DNA of 12,174 bases from an uncultured Pseudogracilibacillus sp. Lineage in GTDB: Bacteria; Bacillota; Bacilli; Bacillales; Amphibacillaceae. Shown piece by piece: positions 1 through 7,185 of the stretch. Position 1 is the stretch's first letter. Every line of letters starts with the position of its first letter. The stretch is from assembly GCA_937960785.1 (NCBI GenBank), contig CALGOZ010000101.1, forward strand, positions 1 to 12,174. The letters run 5' to 3'. The position numbers and the translations under genes were made by a program. The notes under the pieces were generated by a model. The model ran no database searches. It was not told the origin of the DNA and saw nothing but the letters and a program-made list of their open reading frames with translations.

Positions 1-158
1 CTTTCTTTATAAATGATTTGAAAGTTTTTAAAACACTTTGTTTTTACTGAGTTTATTATACAAACCTTTTCAAAAGGCTCTATTTTTCCCTAAAAAGTAA
101 TTAAGTCGAGGAAAAGAAGTAATTTTTGTAGAATTTTTGTATTTTTTAAGATATTCGG

Positions 159-188
159 TTGAAAACGTGTTATCATAATAAGTATGCT
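159..188 (+). promoter_or_regulatory. Probable sigma-A promoter of ezrA
   Basis: TTGAAA at 159-164 and TATGCT at 183-188 are separated by 18 bp, and a start would fall about 50 bp before the ezrA ribosome binding site. The -10 is only a partial match. The nearby TATCATAAT at 171-179 is an alternative -10, but it has no good -35 partner. The 158 bases before this are AT-rich with no gene visible. Confidence 0.4.
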
Positions 189-246
189 ATATGGATTTTA
201 TACATAACGGTTAACCCTTCTATCGAAGTTAGGAGGAGGTATAGAA

Positions 247-1941
247 ATGGAATATGTAATTGGGGTTATATTAATCGTCATTGTGCTCGTTATGATCGTC
301 TTATTATTCCGTAAACGAATTTATGATCAAATCGATTATTATGAAAACTGGAAATTTGATATTATGGATCGGAATATCGCTGGTAAGTTAACGGAAATTA
401 AGCCGTTAAGTTCAGAGGGCGAAGCGAAAGAGAAACTTACCAATTGGAAAGAGGAATGGGATTCCATTTTATTAAATGATTTAGCAGATGTAGAAGAATT
501 GCTTTTCGATACGGAACGAGCAGCGGACCGCTTTCGCATTGGTACGGCGCGTAAACATGTTTCTAATTTAGAGACTTGTCTCGTCGAAATTGAGAAGAAA
601 ATTGATACAATCGAAACGGACATCGAGCGATTTATCGAAACGGAAGAAACGAGCCGTGAAACGATCGAGCAAATCGCACCGAACATAAAGGATTTGCGCC
701 GGAAGTTAATGAACGAACGGAATAAATACGGTCGAGCTTCGACTCGTTTTGAAAGTGAATTAGACGAAGTGATGGAAGATATTCGTATTTATGAACAGCT
801 CGTTGAAGCGGGGACTTATACTGAAGCAGCCTCAGTAGTTGAAAAAGTGAAGCAAAAAGCGAACATAATCGAGACAGCCTTAGAAGACTTTCCCGCTTTA
901 TATGAACGTTGCACAGTTACGTTACCGAACAAGCTTGATGACCTGTATAAAAGTGTGCAGGAAATGGAAACAGAAGGCTATTTTTTAGAGCCTTTGCATG
1001 CAAAGCGTACAATTAACGATTTACAAGCTCGTTTGTTAGATTACGTTGCCGCATTAGAAAATATCGAAACGGAAAAAGTAAAAAATGCTCTACCTGATAC
1101 GGAAGAACAAATTGATGATCTCTATGAAAAGCTCGAGCAAGAAGTTATCGCAAAAAACTTCACTGATTCAAAATATGCAACTTTTTCGCAATCTCTTGAA
1201 CGTTTTACTACTGTTTTTAGTGATACTAAAGAAGAAGTGGAGCAATTGAAAAAGACCTACCATTTTGAAGATCGGGATTTAGAAACGTATATGGGCTTGG
1301 AAAAACAGATGAATGAATTAAGCGAACGTCATGACATTTTTGAAGCAAAATTACAAAGTCACCAAGCGGCTTATTCCGAATTAAGAGACGATTTAACAGC
1401 AAATATAACCCAATTAGAAAAGTTAGAAAAAGAACATGATGAGTTTAAAGAAGAGCTCGATACATTACGAAAAGATGAAATCGAGGCGCGCGAGCAAATT
1501 GAATGGATGACGGAATCGTTAAGTGAAGCGAAACGCAAGTTGCGCCTAAGTAATCTTCCTGGTATTCCTAACTTCGTTATTAACCTTTTAGATGAAGCGA
1601 CAACTAAGACAGAACGGGTAAATGTTGTTCTTGAAAAGCAACCTCTTGATATCGTCCAATTACAAAAGACATTACAAGAAGCAAAGCAAACGGTCGATCA
1701 AGCTTTAGAGCAAACTGAAACGATAATTGATCAAGCGAAGTTGACGGAAGTCGTTATTCAATATGCAAATCGTTATCGGAGTCGAGATCCGATTTTAGCG
1801 GCGAGATTGTTAGAGGCAGAGGAGCTTTTCCGTAAAGCTGATTATGAACTTGCCTTAGAACAGGCGACGGAAGCACTTCGTGAACGCGATCCACAAGCTT
1901 TAGAAAAAATTGAAGAAATTCATAAAAAAATAATTGCCTAA
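247..1941 (+). CDS. ezrA: Septation ring formation regulator EzrA
   Basis: EzrA is a membrane-anchored coiled-coil protein that binds FtsZ, prevents extra Z-rings at the poles and helps move PBP1 between septum and side wall. The 564-residue product matches the family length (about 562). Residues 1-22 form one hydrophobic segment, which places the bulk of the protein in the cytoplasm. The rest is charged and heptad-rich, consistent with the spectrin-like repeats of the family. Near the C-terminus, Q505-Y-A-N508-R509-Y-R511 corresponds to the conserved QNR patch needed for mid-cell recruitment. The start is secure: GGAGGAGGT sits 8 nt before the ATG. A strong terminator follows the stop, so it looks monocistronic. 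Its position before nifZ-thiI-sspA agrees with B. subtilis. Nothing suggests damage. Confidence 0.96.
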   Translation: MEYVIGVILIVIVLVMIVLLFRKRIYDQIDYYENWKFDIMDRNIAGKLTEIKPLSSEGEAKEKLTNWKEEWDSILLNDLADVEELLFDTERAADRFRIGTARKHVSNLETCLVEIEKKIDTIETDIERFIETEETSRETIEQIAPNIKDLRRKLMNERNKYGRASTRFESELDEVMEDIRIYEQLVEAGTYTEAASVVEKVKQKANIIETALEDFPALYERCTVTLPNKLDDLYKSVQEMETEGYFLEPLHAKRTINDLQARLLDYVAALENIETEKVKNALPDTEEQIDDLYEKLEQEVIAKNFTDSKYATFSQSLERFTTVFSDTKEEVEQLKKTYHFEDRDLETYMGLEKQMNELSERHDIFEAKLQSHQAAYSELRDDLTANITQLEKLEKEHDEFKEELDTLRKDEIEAREQIEWMTESLSEAKRKLRLSNLPGIPNFVINLLDEATTKTERVNVVLEKQPLDIVQLQKTLQEAKQTVDQALEQTETIIDQAKLTEVVIQYANRYRSRDPILAARLLEAEELFRKADYELALEQATEALRERDPQALEKIEEIHKKIIA

Positions 1942-1954
1942 TAAGCGGGAAAAG

Positions 1955-1990
1955 ATAAAGAACGGAGTTAACTTCGTTCTTTATTTTTGT
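1955..1990 (+). terminator. Rho-independent terminator after ezrA
   Basis: The arms 1955-1967 and 1972-1984 form a stem of up to 13 bp (one G-U pair) around a TTAA loop. The stem runs into TTATTTTTG. It lies 14 nt after the ezrA stop codon. Confidence 0.85.
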
Positions 1991-1997
1991 TAAAATA

Positions 1998-2006
1998 TGA
2001 TACAAT
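1998..2006 (+). promoter_or_regulatory. Possible extended -10 promoter of nifZ-thiI
   Basis: TGATACAAT at 1998-2006 fits an extended -10 element (TGn plus TACAAT). It lies just after the ezrA terminator and about 40 bp before the nifZ ribosome binding site. The -35 position (around 1978-1983, TTCTTTA-like) is poor and overlaps the terminator arm, so the call rests mainly on the extended -10 and on the need for a promoter here. Confidence 0.45.
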
Positions 2007-2056
2007 TATTTTCAGTAAATTAGCTTATCCTAACGGTATAAAGAAAGGATTTTACG

Positions 2057-3196
2057 ATGATTTATTTAGACAATGGAGCGACGACAAAGCCACATAAAAC
2101 CGTCATCGAAACGTATACAAAAGTATTAGAGAAGTTTTTCGCAAACCCAAGTTCAATTCACGAACTTGGCGGTATGGTTCATGATTTACAAGAAGAAGCA
2201 CGTAATCAAATTGCTCGTTTACTTTCTGTAGAAAGGGATGAGATCATTTTTACCTCTGGTGGTACCGAAGGGAATAATTTGGCAATTAAAGGTATCGCCC
2301 TAGCCCATCAGAATCGTGGCAATCATATTATTACGACAAAAGCGGAGCATCCGTCAGTTTACAACACTTGTGAGTCATTAAAAGAGTTAGGTTTTCAAGT
2401 GACGTACGTACCTGTAGATGAATACGGTATTGTATCGGTCGAGGATGTCGAGGAGGCAATAACTGATGAGACGATTTTAGTGTCGATTATGCACGTAAAT
2501 AACGAAATTGGCTCTATTCAGCCAATCGAAGACCTAGCTGAACGATTAGCGCAATATCCAAAATTATTTTTCCACGTTGACGCTGTTCAAGGTCTGGGGA
2601 AAGTACCACTCGATTTAAGGTCTGAAGGAATTGATTTATGTACGTTTTCTGGACACAAAATTAACGGTGTTAAAGGTACAGGAATATTATATGTGAAAAA
2701 AGGAACTTCCCTTTACCCATTGTTTCACGGTGGTTCCCAAGAACATTCGATACGAGCAGGTACGGAACATGTGGCGGGAAATGTCGCCTTTTCTCGAGCA
2801 TTACGTTTAATAAAAGAAAAAGAAGCAATCGAGGTAGAACGACTTTACTCCTTGAGAAAAACTTTAATCGATACATTAAAAACACTCGACGGTGTGGAAA
2901 TTAACTCACCCGCCAAAGGTGCTCCACATATCGTTCACGTATCTGTACTTGGTCTTAAACCTGAAGTCGTCATTCATGCGCTATATGAAGAAGGGATTGT
3001 CGTTTCTACCCAATCGGCTTGTTCGTCAAAACAATTCGAGGAAAGCCGGGTACTACTCGCTTGCGGACATTCACAAGCTCGAGCTAGTTCAGGAATTCGT
3101 ATAACCCTTTCGTACGACACGACAGAGACGGAGATTGAATTTTTTTTAGAACGGTTTAAACGGATTATTAACGAGTTACGAAATATATTGGAGTAG
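2057..3196 (+). CDS. nifZ: Cysteine desulfurase, NifS family (NifZ type)
   Basis: This PLP enzyme takes sulfur from L-cysteine, releases alanine and holds the sulfur as a persulfide. The 379-residue protein has the class V aminotransferase/NifS signature. The PLP lysine is K201 in SGHKINGVKG, with cofactor contacts H98 (AEHPS), D175 and Q178 (HVDAVQG). The active-site cysteine is C322 in STQSACSS. Other landmarks are YLDNGATT at the N-terminus and SGGTEGNN at 67-74. AAAGGA lies 8 nt before the ATG. Only 6 nt separate its stop from thiI, and the thiI ribosome binding site lies in its last codons, so the two are translated as a unit. That pairing points to a desulfurase dedicated to ThiI (tRNA thiolation) rather than the general SUF pathway; this last step is inferred from gene context. 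Confidence 0.93.
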   Translation: MIYLDNGATTKPHKTVIETYTKVLEKFFANPSSIHELGGMVHDLQEEARNQIARLLSVERDEIIFTSGGTEGNNLAIKGIALAHQNRGNHIITTKAEHPSVYNTCESLKELGFQVTYVPVDEYGIVSVEDVEEAITDETILVSIMHVNNEIGSIQPIEDLAERLAQYPKLFFHVDAVQGLGKVPLDLRSEGIDLCTFSGHKINGVKGTGILYVKKGTSLYPLFHGGSQEHSIRAGTEHVAGNVAFSRALRLIKEKEAIEVERLYSLRKTLIDTLKTLDGVEINSPAKGAPHIVHVSVLGLKPEVVIHALYEEGIVVSTQSACSSKQFEESRVLLACGHSQARASSGIRITLSYDTTETEIEFFLERFKRIINELRNILE

Positions 3197-3202
3197 ATAA
3201 AA

Positions 3203-4405
3203 ATGAAGTACGATCACATTTTAATTCGTTACGGTGAATTAGGTTTAAAGGGGAAAAATATTAATCAATTTATTAATAAGTTACAGAGCAATTTGCAAAA
3301 AGCAGTCGCTCCTTTTCCCAATGTCAAAGTTACACGTTCCTCTGGGCGAATGTTCGTTGTGTTAAATGGCCATGAGCCAGAACCTGTAATTGAAGCATGT
3401 AAAAAAGTTTTCGGAATTTATAGTATGAGTCTAGCGATGAAAGTTGAAAATGAATTAGAAACGATTAAAGCCGGTGCGCTACAAGCTTTACAACAAGCAA
3501 AAGATGGGGATACTTTTAAAGTGAATGTCCGACGCGCAAATAAACAATTTCCGATTAATTCTCAAGAAATGAATCAACGCTTAGGAGCCCATTTATTAAA
3601 AAACACAACCGGATTCACCGTAGATGTACATCAACCAGATATTGAAGTAAGAGTTGAAATAAGACAGAAAGCAACGTATATTTACTCTGAAGTAATCGAT
3701 GGAGCCCGGGGTCTTCCGGTCGGAACAGGTGGTAAAACATTACTCCTTTTATCTGGAGGGATTGATAGTCCCGTTGCAGCGTATTTAATGATGAAGCGGG
3801 GCGTCGAGGTAGAAATGATTCATTTCCACTCACCACCGTTTACAAGTGAACGAGCAAAGCAAAAGGTATTAGATTTATCCGAAGTCCTTTCGCAATATGG
3901 TGGTAAGATTAAAATTCATCTCGTACCTTTTACAAAATTACAACAAAAGATCTTTGCTGAAATGCCAGAGCGCTATGGCATGACAATTATGCGTCGGATG
4001 ATGTTTACAATTGCTGAGCGTGTTTGTGATAAGGAAAATATTTTATCGATTACGACGGGAGAAAGTCTTGGTCAAGTTGCAAGTCAAACGATGGCAAGTA
4101 TGAATGCAATTAATGAAGTTACGAACTTACCAGTTATTCGACCGTTAATTGCATTAGATAAAGAGGAAATTGTTGAAATTGCTAAAGAGATTGATACGTA
4201 CGAAATATCGATTCGACCTTATGAAGACTGTTGTACGATTTTCGTCCCGGATGCTCCGGTGACGAATCCGAAGCGGGAGAAAGTAGTAGCCTTAGAACAG
4301 AAGGTTGATTTTGCGCCTGAAATCGAAGAGGCAATCGCCGGTATTGAAATAGTAGAAATTGACGGCAGTAAAGGGGCCGATGAACGATTTATCGATTTAT
4401 TATAA
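3203..4405 (+). CDS. thiI: tRNA 4-thiouridine synthase ThiI (sulfurtransferase)
   Basis: ThiI adenylates U8 of tRNA and replaces its oxygen with sulfur delivered by a cysteine desulfurase, giving 4-thiouridine. The 400-residue protein has an N-terminal ferredoxin-like region, a THUMP domain at roughly 60-165 (VRRANKQFP at 109-117 is typical) and a PP-loop ATPase with SGGIDSP at 184-190. A later conserved stretch is TTGESLGQVASQT, and EDCCTIF at about 341-347 carries two adjacent cysteines. The protein ends without the C-terminal rhodanese domain of the E. coli enzyme, as is normal in Bacillus. GGAG at 3190-3193 within the end of nifZ is the ribosome binding site. No terminator is obvious after the stop, so read-through towards sspA is possible. 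Confidence 0.96.
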   Translation: MKYDHILIRYGELGLKGKNINQFINKLQSNLQKAVAPFPNVKVTRSSGRMFVVLNGHEPEPVIEACKKVFGIYSMSLAMKVENELETIKAGALQALQQAKDGDTFKVNVRRANKQFPINSQEMNQRLGAHLLKNTTGFTVDVHQPDIEVRVEIRQKATYIYSEVIDGARGLPVGTGGKTLLLLSGGIDSPVAAYLMMKRGVEVEMIHFHSPPFTSERAKQKVLDLSEVLSQYGGKIKIHLVPFTKLQQKIFAEMPERYGMTIMRRMMFTIAERVCDKENILSITTGESLGQVASQTMASMNAINEVTNLPVIRPLIALDKEEIVEIAKEIDTYEISIRPYEDCCTIFVPDAPVTNPKREKVVALEQKVDFAPEIEEAIAGIEIVEIDGSKGADERFIDLL

Positions 4406-4516
4406 GGAGTAGTTTTCGCAATTAGAGTTGAAATTCTATATAATCCTTCTACTAACAACAGTTACCAACTGTAATTATGTATGATTGCACCTTCTAGTAC
4501 ACAAGATAAGGGTACC

Positions 4517-4526
4517 AAGGAGGTGA
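4517..4526 (+). promoter_or_regulatory. Strong ribosome binding site fixing the sspA start
   Basis: AAGGAGGTGA at 4517-4526 is a near-perfect Shine-Dalgarno sequence 5 nt before the ATG at 4532. It rules out the in-frame ATG at 4481, which would add 17 residues unlike any spore protein N-terminus. Confidence 0.9.
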
Positions 4527-4531
4527 AGATC

Positions 4532-4732
4532 ATGCCAAATAACAACTCAAACCAATTAGTAGTGCCAGGAGCACAACAAGCAATTGATCAGATGAAGGTA
4601 GAAATTGCACAAGAATTTGGCGTTCAACTTGGTCCAGATAGTACTTCTCGAATGAACGGATCTGTTGGAGGAGAGATTACTAAACGTCTCGTCCAAATGG
4701 CGCAACAACAGATAGGTGGACAACAACAATAA
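4532..4732 (+). CDS. sspA: Small acid-soluble spore protein, alpha/beta type
   Basis: These small proteins coat forespore DNA, hold it in an A-like form and protect it from UV and hydrolysis. After germination they are cut by the GPR protease and serve as an amino acid source. The 66-residue product has the two conserved helices: the first contains VEIAQEFGVQLG, where GPR cuts between E and I, and the second begins NGSVGGEITKRLVQMAQQ. N- and C-termini are rich in N and Q, as usual. Position after nifZ-thiI matches sspA of B. subtilis, though alpha/beta paralogues are hard to tell apart by sequence alone. Expression should be forespore-specific (sigma-G), but I found no convincing sigma-G promoter in 4406-4516. 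Confidence 0.94.
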   Translation: MPNNNSNQLVVPGAQQAIDQMKVEIAQEFGVQLGPDSTSRMNGSVGGEITKRLVQMAQQQIGGQQQ

Positions 4733-4746
4733 CTGAATAGCAACGA

Positions 4747-4787
4747 AAAATGAGGCTAAGCTACATGCTTAGCCTCATTGTTTTTTA
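4747..4787. terminator. Bidirectional terminator shared by sspA and ctaG-like gene
   Basis: AATGAGGCTAAGC (4749-4761) pairs perfectly with 4767-4779 around the loop TACAT: a 13-bp stem. GTTTTTTAT follows on the + strand, and on the - strand the stem runs into TTTTT (complement of 4744-4750). The last base of sspA is only 16 nt away, and the stop codon of the convergent ctaG-like gene (4775-4777) lies inside the stem. Confidence 0.9.
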
Positions 4788-5635
4788 TCATCTAGATGAA
4801 TGACAACACCACGGATGTAGCGAACATGATCAACATCGGCGGTACCTTCCTTTTCTTGTTCACGTCTACCCCATTCAAGCATGATAAATAAAAGAGCAAA
4901 AGCGTAACTAAACATTTGCGTAATTTTTAAGATACCTCCGGCTAATTGTTGGTCATAAATTATATTTAGCATCGGAAAAAGCGTTTGTTCAACTTCTACA
5001 TACATAGGTAAATGAACTTTTTGAACGATTACGAAATAAAAACCGATCGGCATTAAAATAAGTGACGCTAAAAAAATGTAAACAGCCCGTAACAGTGGAT
5101 TTACCCGTTGGAATTCACGTACTGGTTGTATGATGACGAACCACATAAATGTAGCTAATAAAACGAGAAGGATTTGATACAAACTTTGGACAAAAGGCAC
5201 TGATTGCAAAAATGTAAACACAGTAGGTAAAAGATAAATTGTTAACAACCCGTTGAACAATATTAACGATAACCAAGGATGGGAAAAAAGCGTAAAAACG
5301 AATTGTGTGCGATAATGCCATATATGCTGCCGTAAAAATGTATGAGGTATGCTTAAAATCATTAAAGGAATAACGATAAAGCATATAAATGATATTTGTA
5401 GTACGTGTACACTGAATAAATAATAGGCTCCAATTACATCGAGGAAAGTCGCCTTTAAGAAGGTAAGTAAGATAATCGCAATGAAAAAACACATTCGTTG
5501 ACGTCGAGTAATGGGATATGTTTTTCCCCGAAGAAAAAACTTCACATAAAAATAAACAACAAAACCAATGAAGACGAGCCAGTGTATTTTAATCAAGGTA
5601 AATATAGAATGCTCGTGTAACAAGTAAGCTACCAA
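4775..5635 (-). CDS. ctaG: CtaG-like membrane protein (cytochrome c oxidase assembly factor family), TTG start
   Basis: A 286-residue, very hydrophobic protein with about seven membrane segments. Family features I recognise are SVHVLQ in an early helix, followed by a proline-rich helix end (IPLMILSIP), HPWLSLILFNGLLTIYLLP in the middle, and DQQLAGGI plus a closing helix ending in EWGRRE. This pattern fits the Caa3_CtaG family, whose members help insert copper into caa3-type oxidases. I choose the TTG at 5635 because AAGGAGGTGA lies 7 nt before it, whereas the in-frame ATG at 5695 has no ribosome binding site and would add a polar 20-residue tail. Histidines that I recall in many family members (WHLP, ELQH) are L or Q/I here. 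It follows the rhomboid gene by about 120 nt with no visible terminator between them. No oxidase genes are nearby, so the function is inferred. Confidence 0.75.
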   Translation of the reverse strand: MVAYLLHEHSIFTLIKIHWLVFIGFVVYFYVKFFLRGKTYPITRRQRMCFFIAIILLTFLKATFLDVIGAYYLFSVHVLQISFICFIVIPLMILSIPHTFLRQHIWHYRTQFVFTLFSHPWLSLILFNGLLTIYLLPTVFTFLQSVPFVQSLYQILLVLLATFMWFVIIQPVREFQRVNPLLRAVYIFLASLILMPIGFYFVIVQKVHLPMYVEVEQTLFPMLNIIYDQQLAGGILKITQMFSYAFALLFIMLEWGRREQEKEGTADVDHVRYIRGVVIHLDDKKQ

Positions 5636-5642
5636 AGGGCCG

Positions 5643-5652
5643 TCACCTCCTT
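5643..5652 (-). promoter_or_regulatory. Ribosome binding site that sets a TTG start for ctaG-like gene
   Basis: On the - strand AAGGAGGTGA (complement of 5643-5652) stands 7 nt before TTG at 5635-5633. A match this long, in frame with the gene, argues strongly for initiation at TTG rather than at the ATG 60 nt upstream. Confidence 0.8.
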
Positions 5653-5754
5653 CTAAACCTTTGTTGTCATAAGAAACTTGGTCGTTCATCTTCATGTAAA
5701 GGTGAAAAGTTATGTTCAGTGTATCAAAAATAAAGTAAAGTTGAAAGGTACGAT

Positions 5755-6516
5755 TTAATTACCAGATACAATATATAAAATAACGATAACACCAATAATT
5801 ACCCAAATAAGATTGCGTCGAACTTTAGGTGAGATGCGACGTTTTTTCCAACGATCAGGATCAAAGCCAATCTCATCTTCGCCTAGATTTCTACGATAAG
5901 TCGGTTGATAAAAAGGTCGAGCATAACGTAATAAGAGAGGAGCTAGAGCAGCCCCGCCGATAAAACCAAAAAGATGTGCCGCAATATTAATATTAGGACG
6001 TATAAAGGTCATCACAAGTCCGATGATAAAAATCGTCCGCACGATTTGAGCACTTTGTGGATCGATTAAATCTTGTCGGCGAATAGTCATGTATAAATAC
6101 ATTCCAAATAGGCCATAAATTGCTCCAGAGGCACCTAAATGAAGCGTAAGATCGTAAGGGTTGATTACGTATGTACCGATATTTCCAACTATCCCCGTTA
6201 CTAAGTAGAGAAGGATAAAGCGTCCTTTTCCTACCATTCGCTCTAATGCAGGTCCAAAAAGGATAAGGGCGAAAGAGTTAAAGAGTACATGACCAACGTT
6301 AGCATGTAAAAATATAGGTGTAAAAAGTCGCCAAAACTCTCCGAATTCGGAAATGGCAAAGTTTTGTCCAATTCCAAAGCGTAAAATAATCTCACCAATT
6401 GAATTAGGTAAAAACTGCGTAAAAATCCACAATATGATATTCGTAATAACAATTACTGATACGACTGGATAAAAGTGAAAAAACTCCCTGATACTTCGTT
6501 CCTGACGAATAAACAT
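5755..6516 (-). CDS. ydcA: Rhomboid family intramembrane serine protease (YdcA-like)
   Basis: Rhomboids cut transmembrane substrates inside the bilayer. The 253-residue protein has a seven-helix layout with TM1 at about 16-36, a core of five helices between 76 and 197 and a last helix at about 235-251. The catalytic pair is clear: S130 in GASGA and H181 in INIAAHLFGFIGG. WR at 62-63 (loop 1) and H76...N80 (HVLFN, oxyanion site) are also in place. A charged cytoplasmic stretch (about 198-234) separates the core from the final helix. GGGGG stands about 8 nt before the ATG. It is divergent from acpS, as ydcA is in B. subtilis; that protein is, as I recall, shorter (about 199 residues), so the orthology rests on context. 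The substrate is unknown. Confidence 0.9.
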   Translation of the reverse strand: MFIRQERSIREFFHFYPVVSVIVITNIILWIFTQFLPNSIGEIILRFGIGQNFAISEFGEFWRLFTPIFLHANVGHVLFNSFALILFGPALERMVGKGRFILLYLVTGIVGNIGTYVINPYDLTLHLGASGAIYGLFGMYLYMTIRRQDLIDPQSAQIVRTIFIIGLVMTFIRPNINIAAHLFGFIGGAALAPLLLRYARPFYQPTYRRNLGEDEIGFDPDRWKKRRISPKVRRNLIWVIIGVIVILYIVSGN

Positions 6517-6541
6517 CTATTTCCCCCTCATTAATGAGACT

Positions 6542-6580
6542 GCATTATATTTCCTATAGAGTAACGATAAAATATAATGC
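6542..6580. repeat. Perfect 11-bp inverted repeat between rhomboid and acpS
   Basis: GCATTATATTT (6542-6552) and AAATATAATGC (6570-6580) are exact reverse complements separated by 17 bp. Arm centres are 28 bp apart, close to whole helical turns. The left arm contains a TATAAT on the - strand (6549-6544) that is the best -10 candidate for the rhomboid gene. It could be an operator or a hairpin near the start of the rhomboid mRNA. Confidence 0.6.
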
Positions 6581-6625
6581 GCCTTTTTACTCCAATCAAA
6601 AACTATCCAATCTGTTATGATTTTC

Positions 6626-6654
6626 TTTACAATTAAGATATATAATCTTATTAT
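6626..6654 (+). promoter_or_regulatory. Sigma-A promoter of acpS
   Basis: TTTACA at 6626-6631 and TATTAT at 6649-6654 are separated by exactly 17 bp. This places a start near 6661, about 30 nt before the acpS ATG. Confidence 0.7.
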
Positions 6655-6690
6655 ACGCTCTATATCGTTGAAGGGAAAGTAGGGATACTA

Positions 6691-7053
6691 ATGATTAAAG
6701 GAATCGGAATCGATATAATTGAACTAGAACGCATCGAACGTCTAATAACGAAGAAACCTCGCTTCCTCGAGCGAATTCTAACGGATAAAGAAATAACACA
6801 ATACAATTCATTACAAAGCAAACGACGCAAATTGGAATATTTAGCTGGCCGATTTGCGGCGAAGGAAGCTTACGCCAAGGCAAACGGAACCGGAATAGGT
6901 CGTTCCCTTCGTTTTACCGATATTGAAATTGTAACCACTTCGTCTGGCGCGCCTTCTTTAAATATTAAAAGAAAAGAAAACGAAAGGTATCACGTATCAA
7001 TTTCCCATAGTAAACAATATGCTATCGCTAAAGTAATTATCGAAGAAAAATAA
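6691..7053 (+). CDS. acpS: Holo-[acyl-carrier-protein] synthase AcpS
   Basis: AcpS transfers the 4'-phosphopantetheine arm of coenzyme A to a serine of acyl carrier protein, which activates fatty acid synthesis. The 120-residue length is right for the trimeric AcpS type. The two Mg-binding signatures are present: GIGIDI with D8, and GRFAAKEA with E59. The C-terminal SISHSKQYAIA strand motif (103-113) is also intact. AAGGGAAAG lies upstream of the ATG as a modest ribosome binding site. It leads the acpS-ydcC-alr-ndoAI-ndoA series, each later gene of which seems to have its own or shared promoter. I see no terminator between acpS and ydcC. Confidence 0.96.
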   Translation: MIKGIGIDIIELERIERLITKKPRFLERILTDKEITQYNSLQSKRRKLEYLAGRFAAKEAYAKANGTGIGRSLRFTDIEIVTTSSGAPSLNIKRKENERYHVSISHSKQYAIAKVIIEEK

Positions 7054-7109
7054 GCAACCTTATCCTCTTATCATAAGCCTATTATTTCGAAGGATCTCCC
7101 CTTGCTTTT

Positions 7110-7138
7110 GCATATTTCAATAACTCGTCTCATATAGT
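7110..7138 (+). promoter_or_regulatory. Sigma-E-type (mother-cell) promoter of ydcC
   Basis: GCATATT at 7110-7116 and CATATAGT at 7131-7138 are separated by 14 bp, close to the Bacillus sigma-E consensus (ATATT, 14-15 bp, CATACANT). A start near 7145 leaves a leader of about 40 nt before the gene. From memory, ydcC of B. subtilis belongs to the sigma-E regulon, which agrees. Confidence 0.72.
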
Positions 7139-7185
7139 GTAATCAATAAATGAGAAAAAAATAAGAGGCAAAGGGGATCGATGAA

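Noticed and set aside
65..77. Palindrome CCTTTTCAAAAGG as a terminator of an upstream gene
   Set aside because: It can form only about 4 bp with a 5-nt loop, and no gene is seen upstream in the window.
4458..4472. Small palindrome ACAGTT-ACC-AACTGT before sspA
   Set aside because: The arms are only 6 bp with a 3-nt loop and no T-run. It is too short to call an operator or terminator without conservation data.
4406..4516. Sigma-G promoter for sspA
   Set aside because: TCTACTA (4448-4454) resembles a sigma-G -10, but no suitable -35 lies 17-18 bp upstream. TATAAT at 4439-4444 also lacks a -35 partner. A promoter must exist, but I cannot place it.
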